Assembly (NCBI GenBank): GCA_036936605.1
Contig: JAUPFV010000005.1
Coordinates: forward strand, 192,570,958-192,634,957
DNA length: 64,000 nucleotides
Origin: Limnanthes douglasii subsp. nivea
Taxonomy: Eukaryota; Streptophyta; Magnoliopsida; Brassicales; Limnanthaceae
Reading direction: 5' to 3'
Below are positions 22,101 to 32,937 of this stretch, in pieces. A model generated the notes under the pieces. It saw nothing but the letters and a program-made list of their open reading frames with translations. It made no database searches and was not told where the DNA came from. A program made the translations under genes and the position numbers. Positions within the stretch are counted from its first letter, which is position 1. Every line of letters starts with the position of its first letter.

Positions 22101-23795
22101 TTACCGGTTATAGAGTCTCCCCCACACAAAGGACTCAAAATACTCACATAAGCTTCGAATTCGTCCCTGCTTTACTGGTTCATCCACAACCATCATAATT
22201 AACCGATCCAGATCTGTGTCTAAATATTTCAAAATTGCATCAAACTCATCGAACTTAGATTCTAGAATCATAAGATTTTCTTCATTCAAATTCGGATTTG
22301 CTGCTATACAAGCTGCAATATCATGTCTTACTGATACTTACGGAACCTATTGTTGTGCTCTTCTCTTGGTCTATTTATGGGAGCTAGATTTTCAAAGCTT
22401 ACATATCTTTTGGCCGTTTCATAAATCACAACAACATTCTTAGTTAAATTAGCATAATACTCTGGCCTTATCCACTGATTTGGTCTTGGTCTTTGAAACT
22501 GATACCCTGTAGCTTGAGTTGGATATCCTCCAGTCCGAGGAGGCAAATTATTGTTATTCCTCAGACTAGATGTCTCATAATTTAAAGAATGTCCTTGATT
22601 ATTTGACACCTTTCCTGAATGATTTTGACTTGGTCCAACTACTCCTCGAACCCTAGTTGATTCCTCCTTTTTAGTTTGATCCTTGACTTGAGCCACCAGT
22701 TCTCCGAAAGTCAAGGATCTCCTCTTTTTTGTTTCATTTGCTAAATCACCTGGTAGTAGTCATTGTCGAAATGCATCCATAGCTACCAATTCTTCACAAT
22801 TATCTAATCCTGCCTTTGTTAACACAAAACTTTTGGTATAATCTTTCAACTTCTTTTCCATAACATGTTTACACTGTATTATAGTGTCTCAATTTGCTCA
22901 TATTTTTTTACTTCCCACAAACTGTCGTGAAAAAACTGTATAAAATTTTCTAAAATTTGAAATAGATCCCCGCGGAATCCTGTTGTACCATTTCAATATT
23001 GTGACCTTAAATGTCTAAGAAAAGGCTCTGCATACCAACCTATCATCATCTTCGAAGTTCATTATATAGTTCTTGAATTGTTCATTGTGATCGTCGGGAT
23101 CTTGCATCCCATAAATTTCTCTACCTTAGAACTTATCTCAGATGTTATAGGTGAATTTATCCAGTCTAATCCTTGCACATACTGATCATCTCCTCTTGAT
23201 CCCATAACAGTGTATAAATTCCGACCACGTATACCTGTGTATTTATTTGATGTATTTCCTTCACACCATTATGTTTCCTTCAAATAATGAGGCACATTGT
23301 CTTTCTTTTATTTATTTCTTTACACGATTTTTGAAGTTGGCCTCTTTCTTCTTTCAAAGATCCCCGATATCTATTTTGTTTAGATGCCGAAGTGTCATAT
23401 TACTCATAATTAGAAGTAACATACATTTGTTTGTTTTTTCTCTTTCTGTGAGATATGATGCTCTTTATCATACTCAAAATGTGTTTTCCTCCACTTACTT
23501 TGAATCTTCCGAGTTGTAAATATCGATCAGATTGACTTTCCAGATTTTAATTCTCCTTCACTTGTCACACCTCATATTTCAACCTACCTGATTGAATATT
23601 TTGATCTATTTAAACATACTTCTCATTTAGAATTGTGATTTTATCCAACAACTGATTCATTCATACTTCAATATCTGAATGAGTTTGTTGAATTAGAATT
23701 TGATAATCTTCTTTACTTTCTATTCTTCTCAAATCAGATGTCAATATCTCGATTGTCTTTCGAACCAAGTGATTATTTTCATTTCCTGGTTCCAT
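22101..23795 (-). pseudogene. gag of element C
   Basis: It starts at ATG 23795 (MEPGNENNHLVRKTIEIL), with HSDIEV-MNQLLDKI-LNEKY matching the N-terminal coil of the element B gag. Capsid pieces lie at about 23200-22750, decayed. The 22714-22328 frame has LTFGELVAQVKDQTKKEEST and RPNQWIRPEYYANLTKNVVV, and 22289-22101 continues the Gag-protease linker. Many stops and frameshifts are present. Order and content match element B. Confidence 0.8.
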
Positions 23796-23882
23796 TATCG
23801 ATCAAGAACAACAATAACCGATAAAAAATTCAATTATCTATGGTTTTTTTTATTATGAAATCAAGGTACCGATCGACTGTAT

Positions 23883-23900
23883 CTCCCACTATGGTTGCTA
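23883..23900 (-). promoter_or_regulatory. degenerate primer binding site, element C
   Basis: On the minus strand the LTR is followed by AAT and then TAGCAACCATAGTGGGAG. Spacing is the same as in element B (AAT then TGGCGA...). The expected TGG start appears mutated to TAG. Confidence 0.5.
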
Positions 23901-23903
23901 ATT

Positions 23904-24197
23904 TGTTGAGTATGAATCTAGTTCTTGAGAGAGAAATAAAGTGTTTGATTATAGAGAGAGAAAGTAAAACTAGAAGTAAGATTTAACTAATGAAAGTGTC
24001 ATCTGTTTATTCACAGCATTCGCCTTTATTTATAGGCATCTGGGTTAGTATAACAGAAGTGGTTACACAAATGGGTAACTGTATTTTAGTCCCCCATATT
24101 TATAAATAGTTCAAAAACTCTCCTCAAACTATATAACTCGTCATATAAGGCTTTGGTTTATTATATTTAAGCCCCTTAATATTCTATATCCTTATCA
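23904..24197 (-). repeat. 5' LTR of element C
   Basis: A 294-bp partner of 5528-5830. The plus strand begins TGTTGAGTATGAATC and ends CCTTATCA, followed by ATATT, the near-match of ACATT on the other side. Confidence 0.85.
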
Positions 24198-24429
24198 ATA
24201 TTCATATAAATATGTAATGAAAAGTTTCAAAAGCAGTCGATATAAAATTGAAATATAGGCATAAAATGAGTTGGCGTAAAAACATCACAATAAAGTAGCA
24301 AACTAGACAGTCAACATCAAAACTGTACAACAAAGTAAGAGATTAAGGAGTACAACACATGTCTTTTGAATATTGTAAAACAACATAATGTCAAAAAATA
24401 ATCTAAAATTAAGGTTTGACATTCACTTC
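24198..24429. other. flank between element C and aORF fragment D
   Basis: AT-rich non-coding sequence that should have been contiguous with 5266-5527 before element C inserted. No family is recognised. Confidence 0.4.
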
Positions 24430-26800
24430 ATCAATTTTGTTCTTTTGAGGTTTCAACAGCTGAGGAGCTTGTATGGGGGGGGGGCTTCTTCATTAGAGGT
24501 AGTCTTTTGGTGGTCATCGGGATCAGGGATATTAGTGGTATTTTCTTTATGACTTTCTTTTTCAGGAGAATTTTTTGTGTTATTTTGTTTCGCAAACTCG
24601 TCATTATTGGTTTATTTCTCATTTTGTTCTGGTAAAGACAATGACTTCTTATGACGACTAGGACAGTCCTCTTTGGGTAGTAATTTCTCTAATTATCCTA
24701 ATTAAATAGTAGTATTTGTAACTATGACTGATAAGATGATTTCGTTTTTACTCTTACTGATCAAAATCTTAGTAGCTGCAAATGCACCTTCTCTCTCACT
24801 TATGATTTTTAAAGTTTTGTGGTTCTTTTATCTTTTAAAATTCTATATTTTTGTTGAAGTATGGTGATTTCAGATTTTAAAGCACATACTTGAGTATTCA
24901 TAGAATTAATTTTAACAAAGTTTATTTTGTTTAGATAGAGTAGTGTCTTGCGAGATCAGACTGGTATTATGAGTTGTTAAAATAGTACTTTATTTGATTA
25001 GCTCTGCATTCTGAGTAAGTATTTTAGTTTTCTCGGCATTAACAACATCTCATTTAGCTTCAAGAGTGGTAGAAGTTTCTCAACCATTAGTTTTCCCTTT
25101 ACAACTTATCATGAGCTTGTTCATATTTTGTAATCCTTGTTGAAAAATAATCAACTCTCTCATTTGTTGCCTTGAGTCCATCACAATTTAGTCAGGTTGT
25201 TTACCTTGTCCTCAATAGCAACATGCATCATTGTCATATAGGAAAGTGCCATAAAGTTGCAAATACTCTGGAAAGTATGAAAAGTGAGGGCTATAAGTAA
25301 ACTATCAAAGTTAGGAAAAAAGTAATTTAACTTTGAAGACTAACCACAAGCTTACGAGAGATTAGAAAAGAGCGAGATAATACCGAGACATAAATAGAGA
25401 ACGAGTGTTTTGTTGGGTGGTTGGTACTCGACAAGTGTTGGGATTCCTAGTATAAGAAAATTTCATTTGGAGGACTCGGTTGATGGTTACCCAGTAAGGT
25501 GTGTGTGGCTTTGTATCAAAAGAGGAATTATGTCTGACGTGGCAGTTTTCCCCTTTCATGTTTCTTCGTTAGTAGGACCATACAGCGAAGGTAAGGTTTT
25601 TCTTAAGTCTTTGGATCTTCGATTTCGCAATTTGAGCAAGGGTATATTAGCTGTGGTTTGGTTTTCTTTTTTGTTTCTTCTGGAGGGGTTCAATATTGAA
25701 TAAAGTATCAGTATCTTCTTTGTTAACGGTTATGTCATTGTTTACGAAGGCTTGTGGTTTGTGGTGTGTTGATCGGTGCAATATTTTTTCACGTAATAGT
25801 TGAGCTAGTTACAGTAGTATTTTTCTTTGGAGAAAGCTTTTGTGGAAATGTTTTGCTACTTTCTCCATCTTTTATCATTTTCGTTTTTGGTACCTTCAAG
25901 CCATCTCTCTGTGGATTTCGAGAACTTATGTGTTGTCACAGTATGCATAAAAATTCTTTAGTAGTGACTGGTTTTTTGGTATTCTGTAATATATGGTTAC
26001 CATATTCTGTCATGGTAAATTCAGGAAGTGGCCACAACCCAGTTTGAATAAATTTTTCAGTAGTAAACTAGATAATGAAAGTCTACAAGAATGATGGGTC
26101 TGGTAACTAAGGATAAAATTTCATTAGGCTTTTCATTGCGAAACAACTAGTTGAAATGTGCGATCACTTTTTCAACAATGGTTAGGATATTTAAAAGGAT
26201 GAACTGAGTAATATAGTTGAAATGTAAAGACCATAGTTTACGTGTTTTCATTCACATTCTTTCTATCTGACCAAATCCATTGAGGATATTTCTAGTTCCT
26301 AATTTCCAGTCATTTGAGTAAAGCTGGTTTTCCAGTGGTGGTCGGAAGATGGTACATTGATAATTCGAAGTGATTCTTTTAAGGATAAAAAACCAAAATT
26401 CGTGTTTTGAATATTTTCAATTTTCACATAGGATAAGAAAAAATAAAGGGGAATTTTGATATCTAGTAATAGAGAACTTAATAGGACACTAAAAAGGACA
26501 CGGCTGTTAGTTGAGTAGTAAAAACTCTAACATGTTTAAAGAAATCAATAACATAAGGATGAAAAGGTAATCGTAAACCCCATTCAAATGAAGCAAAGAA
26601 AAAATAGATTTCATCTCTAACAATATGATGGGGTAAATCATCAACTTTAGGCCGACGAGCGACTATATAATATGGGATGCCATATTCAACTCTAAATAAG
26701 ATTTCAACTCTAATAGATTTCAAAATTATATGTTTGTAATTCTTTTAGGTTTAAGTTTATGACTTCTTCCTTAGGAGTAACTTTTGTGATTATTTTATTT
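24430..26800 (-). pseudogene. aORF fragment D, heavily decayed
   Basis: The 26723-26478 frame reads GIPYYIVARRPKVDDLPHH, then SFEWGLRLPFHPYVIDFF. This is the start of the same globular domain as in aORFs A-C and the clearest match in the window to the 'putative gypsy type transposon' type (GLRLPLHP-V-D). Lower down, minus-strand Lys/Leu-rich pieces (about 25280-24800) look like the coiled coil, and 24622-24431 like the acidic/Ser tail. The middle (25350-26450) has no clear match. The parent element is probably plus-oriented, with its integrase left of the window or lost. Confidence 0.5.
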
Positions 26801-27099
26801 TTTGTATATTTATTTTTTATACCATCCATTTTTAATAATAAAAAATAAGAGGGTATATCAAAGAATTTCTTAAGATTGTAAGGATGAAGTTTTATTTTTT
26901 AGTTTGGTTTTCAAAATGGATAGTTTTTCAAAAATCTTAAGTGAATAGTAATAAGGATGCTAGTTTTTAAAGTTCAAAAGTGGATAATTGTTTAAAGGAG
27001 AGAGAAGAAACTGAATACTTGTGTTTTATAGAGGTGATATCGCTAGGTTAGACGAAGAAAATGTTTCTCGTAAGAGAGGCAATGTTATGGGTTTGCATT
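26801..27099. other. unassigned AT-rich segment
   Basis: No coding region, LTR border or tandem repeat recognised. It separates the minus-strand aORF fragment D from the minus-strand pol fragment D2. Confidence 0.4.
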
Positions 27100-28501
27100 A
27101 TTACCAATAATTCAACCTCCACCTGTTTGGAAAAGTAATCGACTACTATTATGAGGAATCTTCTTCCTTTCTTATGCTTTCGATAGAGCCCTTATAATGT
27201 CTCATATGTTCAAATGAATTACTTTGAATATCAACTTCCGAGGTACCACTAGGTCTGAATTGAGTTCACAAATTATTGGCATGTATCTCATCGTTGCACA
27301 AATTCCTTGGCATCAACGTGTATTGTGGGCCAAGAGAAATATGATAATAAGATTTTCTTATAAAGGGTTTGATACCCGCAATGGGAACCTTCTTATTCTT
27401 TATGGGGCTCTTCCACTATAAACACTGATTCAGCCGAGCGTAAGCATCGAAGAAGAAGTCTCGAGAACCTGCGACGAAAAATAATGTTATCAAATAGTGT
27501 ATAGCAAGTAGATTTTATTTTGTCACATCTAACATTGGTTTTATATTTTTAGAGCATTATTTCTATAAGTTAGTCTCGGACTGGAGTTCGTCAATTAGAT
27601 GGCTCATTGATAGTTTCCTCGAACATTGATTTAGAAGGCTCATCCCGTAGTGGCTGGTATATGGTAGGTTTCTTTTGGGTGATGACACAGAACTCTGATT
27701 TAGCACTTCATGCATAAGCTAGAGCATCAAAATATTTTATTTTCAGCTCGTGCTACTTGTTTGTAGTGCATTTGTTTAGGTTTGGAGACCTCGGCCTGTA
27801 ATAGTTATAGATAGAGGATGAATGCAATATTTTTGGGTTTGGGTTATCCCATAACATGATTTATTAAAAGTCTTGCATGTTATGCACTACAAATTTGGGT
27901 AATTTGGTACGAAATACAGTGAGGAAATTCATTAAATCCTAGGCTTTAATAGTTGTTTGTAGCTCAAACAAGTTATCAAAATATCCCAACTCTACACCAA
28001 TGCATTAGCATGCTTGAGATTTCGTGTTTTTGGAGGAAGTTCTTTAAAATTAAAAGATGTTCAAACCATAATGGTATGGATTCAGAAAGATAACTTCATT
28101 TTATGGCTGCCACTACTAGAGTTAGAGCGAGCTTATCCTGTTGCCATACCAATTTTTAGAAGTGAGGATAGATTTTCTGACCTAGAAGATAGCTCGACCG
28201 GTGGTTGTTTCACCTTTGAAAAAAATTCACCTACATCATTGTTAGATACTACTAGATATATTTAAAGAGTGCCACTTGTGTTCGGCCACGCGAGGACTTC
28301 AAGGAAGGCTAAATGTTTTTTGATGTTTTTGAATGCCTTGGTGTATGGTATGATATAGTCTCCCCCCCTCAATGATTTTACTTTCGATAAATTGATCCGG
28401 AAAGTGTTCCACGTGGATTCAAATGTCCGTATCGAGCCCGAATGAAAATCATAAAACAAGTCAAAGCACTGCCTCAGAAAGTCAGAGAGAAAGCTCGACA
28501 T
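27100..28501 (-). pseudogene. Tat-type pol fragment D2 (RT end, RNase H, integrase start)
   Basis: From 28501 on the minus strand, the RT connection is recognisable as TKAFKNIKKHLAFLEVLAWP. An RNase H piece follows at about 28150-28000 (RC of GAGTTAGAGCGAGC codes the LALTLVVAA block). The second RNase H lies near 27860-27680 (EKAEEARNDTLILYL). The integrase zinc-binding region is at 27520-27260 (RFSRLLLRCLRSAES, SWPTIHVDAKEFVQR, TCQ), and part of the core near 27200-27110 (GRRFLIIVVDYFSKQVEVE). Every block needs frame changes. It is closer to element E than to A-C. Confidence 0.65.
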
Positions 28502-28830
28502 ATGAGTCTAATGTCGTCGTCAAAACTGAGTATCATGCTTTGGAGTTATTAAATGTGGTGCTCAAGGTCTCTTGTTCAACCATATTTATCAATTTTTAAT
28601 GGACCAAGTTTTTAGAGGAAAACTCTCTACAGTTATCTTTAGTGCCAACGTTGATGGTGTTAGACGATATTTTGAGTTTTGCTCAATTCACCCAGGCTGT
28701 AAATTGGTCCATGCCTCACCTAACCGGTGGGAGGTACTCCGTAATAAAAATGAGGTTTCAACGGTAATGCATGGTAACCTAATTGTCTTATTCCAATTTC
28801 GATATTAGGCTCAGGTTTAGGCGAATGATA
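28502..28830. other. unassigned segment upstream of copia LTR
   Basis: No domain recognised on either strand. The 78-codon plus frame at 28572-28808 has no family match that I can see. The copia 5' LTR begins at 28831. Confidence 0.4.
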
Positions 28831-29601
28831 TGTTGGAATTTCTCCATTAAGTTGGACCGTCACATGTCGTATCGATGTATCGAACTATCGTTAATATTAG
28901 TCCAATAAAAGTAATCATAAAGAAAAGAACGGACTAGTAGATAAAATATGTATCATGGAGGTAATTGTATAGATACCAGGTTTAATTCCGAATACTATGA
29001 AGGATTGGATTCGGAAATAAACAACTTAAGCAAAACATAAAGTTTTGGGGTTATTTTGTAAAACAAAATAATACCGGGTTATGGTCCCTAAGAGTGGCAA
29101 TTTAATAAGGACTGGTCTTCATTAAGTAACTGTCTGGAAGTTACAGACAATTAAGAGAGAAGAACCGTTACTGGTCTTCATTAAGTAACTGTCTGGAAGT
29201 TACAGACAATTAAGAGAGAAGAACCGTTACTGGTCTTCGTTAAGTAAATGTCTGGAAGTTACAGACAATTACTTAATGAAGAACCGTTTTCTCACTTCAG
29301 TTCTATATATAAGAATGAGTTTCTCATTCTTGAAAGCAACGAAAGAAAATACAGAGAGAAAATCCTTTAAGAAAAACAAATTGATTCTTCCTTCGAATCA
29401 ATTACAAAAGTGTGTTTTGGTTGCCATCTCTTAGAAGAATCAATAACCTAGCAAAGGATCGCCGATCATCTGCTCTAAGTCAGGAATCTGAAGATCAAAG
29501 AATGTCTACATCATGTAAGTATTTATTCCGCATTATTATAGGATGATTTAACTTCATGGTTCAATAAGTTAGATTAGAAATCCGTATTAGTATTTCTATC
29601 A
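28831..29601 (+). repeat. 5' LTR of copia element F
   Basis: It starts TGTTGGAATTTCTCC and ends TTCTATCA, two bases before the primer site. A TATA box TATATATAAG is at about 29303-29313. The borders rest on the TG/CA ends and the primer site, since the 3' copy is missing. Confidence 0.75.
29111..29288 (+). repeat. Three tandem 59/60-bp units with hairpin in the copia LTR
   Basis: The units are 29111-29169, 29170-29228 and 29229-29288. Units 1 and 2 are nearly identical. In unit 3, CTTCGTTAAGTAAATGTCTG and CAGACAATTACTTAATGAAG form an almost perfect 20-bp inverted repeat around a 7-base loop. Units 1 and 2 keep only the inner part of the palindrome. They lie about 20-190 bp upstream of the TATA box, a usual place for LTR enhancers. 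Confidence 0.85.
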
Positions 29602-29603
29602 AG

Positions 29604-29617
29604 TGGTATCAGAGCCA
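29604..29617 (+). promoter_or_regulatory. tRNA-iMet-type primer binding site, element F
   Basis: TGGTATCAGAGCCA is the standard plant copia primer site, complementary to the 3' end of initiator tRNA-Met. Confidence 0.92.
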
Positions 29618-30746
29618 CCATGAAATTAAATTCTTAGTTTTTCAGATTATAAAATTAGATCATATATATTAGATCTATATATTAGATATGATGTTGGTTA
29701 TCGGAAATTACACAAACAATTAAACAATTACACAATTACGGTGGTATAATTATATATGCAGTTAAAAGATGCCGTATGTGGCTACTATAATTAATATAAT
29801 TAAATTAAAATCTGAAATTATTAATTTAGTAAATGTCCTTTCGCCTAAAGAATAGGCGAAATATACGTGACCACCAATAAATGTGTAATTAAGTTTGCTT
29901 ATATATTATATAAAGTTATAAGTGAATTATTACGAGAATTATATTATATCATTGAAGTTTATTATATATATAAATATATATTATAGTATATATATATATG
30001 AATAAGTTTTTTATATATAAATACTATATTATAATATATATTAAGAATTATATTATAATATAATTAAAGATATATTATAATTAAAGATATATTACAATAT
30101 AATTAAAGATATATTATATTATATTAAATTTAAGGTGTAAATTTAATTTAATTAAAGATATATTATAATTAAAGATATATTACAATATAATTAAAGATAT
30201 ATTATAATATATTAAATTTAAGGTGTAAATTTAACTTGATTAAATTATACATAGACTACGAAATAGTTTGGACATTAAGTAAGGTAGTCGTATAGTATTT
30301 TTCGAAATAATTAGCATGTTTTAAGTTGTCCGAACTTTGGTAAATAATTAATGATTCAATATATCGCCAAAGTGATCCCTATTGCTGAATTAATTATTTT
30401 AGAGTTTTGACAAGTCTATGATTGACAAGTATGTAAATTTTAATCGGTCCAAAGGAAGGTTAATGTTTGACATAATTAATCTTAGATACGAGATAGTTAT
30501 TTGTGAATTGATCATTAAGAAAATTGAACTAGGAAAAATCGGCCCAAAGGAAGATTTTTTTTTTGTCAATTAGAAGGATCAACATTAATTATGCTCAAAC
30601 TCATACATATACAAATTAATATGCTTGCCCAAAGGTATCTTATTGATGTTGTAAGAGTATGTTTTATTATGCTATGTTTATTTGTTAAATACTATGGAGG
30701 TTATATGTTAAGTGATGTTTTTGGCTATTTATTGTTTGTTGTTTGT
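29618..30746 (+). other. Leader of copia element F with 88-bp duplication
   Basis: Non-coding, very AT-rich 5' UTR. Two tandem copies of an 88-bp unit lie at 30062-30149 and 30150-30237 (AATTAAAGATATATTATAAT at each start, TTAAGGTGTAAATTTAA near each end). Inside the unit AATTAAAGATATATTA itself repeats. No start codon in good context is seen before 30747. Confidence 0.7.
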
Positions 30747-31560
30747 TATGTTAGCAAATTCGTATTTCTATAACCCGGAAGGCAAAAAGGCACCCATACT
30801 TAATGGGAGCAACTTTGAGCTGTGGAAAGAAGATATGTTGCTGCACTTGATGTGCCATGATTACGACTTAGCATTAAGGGTCGATGAACCTAAACCTCTG
30901 ACTGATGACAATTCTCCTACGAAAAAGAAAGAGTTAGAGGCGTGGGAAAAGTCGAACAGGATAAGTCTAGGGATCATGAAGCAAGCAATTCCATTAGCAT
31001 TTCGTGGTGCAGTTTTACTTGAGATCACTAATGCGAAAATATTTCTCGAAGAGGTAGAGAAATGTTTTGCCAAGAACGATAAAGTAGAGATTAAGACGCT
31101 GCTTATTAAGCTAGCCTCTATGAAATATCGTGGCAAAGGGACTGTTCGTGAGCACATCTTGGAAATGTCAAACATCGCTTCCAAACTGAAAGCACTTAAG
31201 ATTGACCTTCCCGAAGATGTTGTGGTAAGCTTTGCTTTTCACTCTTTTCCTTCAGTATAAGAACTTCGAAACTTCTTATAACTGTCAGCGCGAGAAATGG
31301 ACTCTCAACGAGCTCATCTCTCAGGCAGCGCAAGAGGAGGAAAAGATGAAGCAAGAACATCCAGAAGTGCAAATGGTGAAAGCTCAGGTGGATAAGGGAA
31401 TTAAGAGAAAGTATGATGGTTCAGATGCACATGCATCCGGTTCGGGACAAAAGAAGCATAAGGGTACGTCTGGTAAAGGGTGTTGCTTCCATTGTAAGAA
31501 ACCGGGGCACTTTAAGAAAGAATGTGAAAAATGGAGGGCTATGATGAAAGCCAAAGGTAT
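30747..31560 (+). pseudogene. gag of copia element F
   Basis: ATG 30747 begins MLANSYFYNPEGKKAPILNG. This is a copia Gag with the FELWKEDMLLHL start, WEKSNRISLGIMKQAIP and KYRGKGTVREHILEMSNIAS. A frameshift at about 31250 (base lost near TCAGTATAAG) moves to the next frame with NFETSYNCQREKWTLNELIS. The zinc knuckle CFHCKKPGHFKKEC at about 31482-31523 is intact (C-x2-C-x4-H-x4-C). Gag would coat the element RNA. Confidence 0.88.
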
Positions 31561-32931
31561 TTTCACTTCTATGGTATGTTCTCAGATCAATTTAGTTTCA
31601 GTGCCAAGAAATACTTGGTGGGTTGATACAGCAGCAACAACTCATGTTTGTATTTCTTTGCAGGGTATAATAAGAAACCGAAGCCTGAGTGATGGTGAAA
31701 CATCCATTTATACAGCTGATGGCAGTTCGTGTTTAGTTCATTCTATCTGTGATTTTCGTTTGTTGCTTACCAGTGGACATTTTTTGTATTTAAAAGACGT
31801 ATTGTATGTACCTTCTTTTCGAAGGAACCTAATTTCTTTTCCGTTGTTGGACAAATTAAGTTATTCTTGTCTATTTGGAAATGAAAGTTTATGTCTTTAT
31901 TTACATGGTAATGTTGTTGGTTCTGGAAAGTTAATAGCAAATGATAACTTGTATTTATTGGATACTATAAAAGATCACAAAGAGATAATGAATGTAGATG
32001 TACCTGGAAAACTAAATTGTAAAATGGAAAAATCAGCAAAACTTTGGCACAAGCGATTAGGTCACATTTCTAGAAATAGAATTGAAAAGCTTGTTTCAGA
32101 AGGTTTATTAAGTGAACTGGATTTTTCGGACTTCAACATTTGCGTTGAATGTATAAAAGGAAAACAGACCAAAGTGAAACGATTAGATGCATACAAAGCG
32201 AAAGGGGTCTTGGATTCGATACATACAGACATTTGCGGTCCGTTCCCTACAGCATCATGGAACGGCCAACGATATTTTGTATCTTTCATTGACGATTTTT
32301 CACGATATGGGTATCTATATCTCATTCACGAAAAATCAGAGGCCATTGACAAGTTCAAAGTCTTTAAGACTGAAGTTGAAAAACAACTTGGTAAAGACAT
32401 TAAGTGCGTCATATCGGACCGTGGTGGTGAATACTACGAGAGATATGATGGTTCAGGTGAACAACGTCATGGACCGTTTGCAAAGTTCCTAGAAGAGTGT
32501 GGTATAGTCTGATGCCGGGTTCGCCCAACATGAATGGAGTATCTGAGAGACGAAACCGTACATTAAAGGATATTGTAAGAAGTATGATTAGTCATTCAAC
32601 ATTACCTATATCACTCTGGGGAGAAGCAATAAAATGTGCGACCTACCTACTTAATAGAGTTCCGATGAAAGCAACTACTAAGACACCGTATGAACTTTGG
32701 ACTGGGCGTAAACCTAGTTTAAAACATTTACATGTTTGGGGATGTCCAGCTGAAGCGAAGCCTTATAGGCTGAATGAAAAGAAATTGGACTCCAAAACGG
32801 TTAGTAGTTATTTCATCGGATATCCCGAGCATAGTAGGGGTTTTAAGTTTTATGATCCTTCCACAAAGAATATATTTGAGACGGGTACAGCGAAATTCTT
32901 TGAGGATATAGAGTTTGGGGGAAGAATTTAG
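31561..32931 (+). pseudogene. protease and integrase of copia element F
   Basis: The protease motif is WWVDTAATTH (Asp codon at about 31624; the usual D-T/S-G reads D-T-A). The GAG-pre-integrase zinc region has LWHKRLGH and CVECIKG. The core has TDICGPFPTASW (first Asp), VSFIDDFSRYGYLY and ISDRGGEYYERYDG (second Asp). A small deletion at 32512 stops the frame. The next frame (from 32497) carries MPGSPNMNGVSERRNRTLK with the catalytic Glu and continues to HLHVWGCPAEAK. A one-base loss in an A run at 32927 ends it (GGRI, stop). All three DDE residues persist. Confidence 0.9.
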
Positions 32932-32937
32932 TAACGA

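Larger units (their letters stand above)
5528..24197 (-). mobile_element. Tat-type Ty3/gypsy element C with two nested insertions
   Basis: This is an LTR retrotransposon in minus orientation. It has matching LTRs (5528-5830 and 23904-24197, both TGTTGAG to TTATCA on the plus strand) and flanks ACATT/ATATT that differ at one base. In element order it has a degenerate primer site, gag, protease, a deletion replacing RT and RNase H, integrase, a tandem-repeat spacer, an antisense ORF (on +) and a polypurine tract. Its integrase is interrupted by element B (10110-20628) and a solo LTR (20746-21122). Without those two it would be about 7.8 kb. It cannot be autonomous, since RT is gone. Confidence 0.85.

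Noticed and set aside
23247..23519. Plus ORF of 90 codons
   Set aside because: It lies antisense to decayed gag of element C and has no recognisable domain.
25410..26047. Plus-strand ORFs with hydrophobic stretches, possible membrane protein
   Set aside because: No start context, no family resemblance, and they lie between minus-strand aORF pieces; probably chance.
29604..29617. TGGTATCAGAGC considered as part of a tRNA gene
   Set aside because: It is the copia primer binding site; no cloverleaf can be formed from its surroundings. The same holds for 46072-46085.
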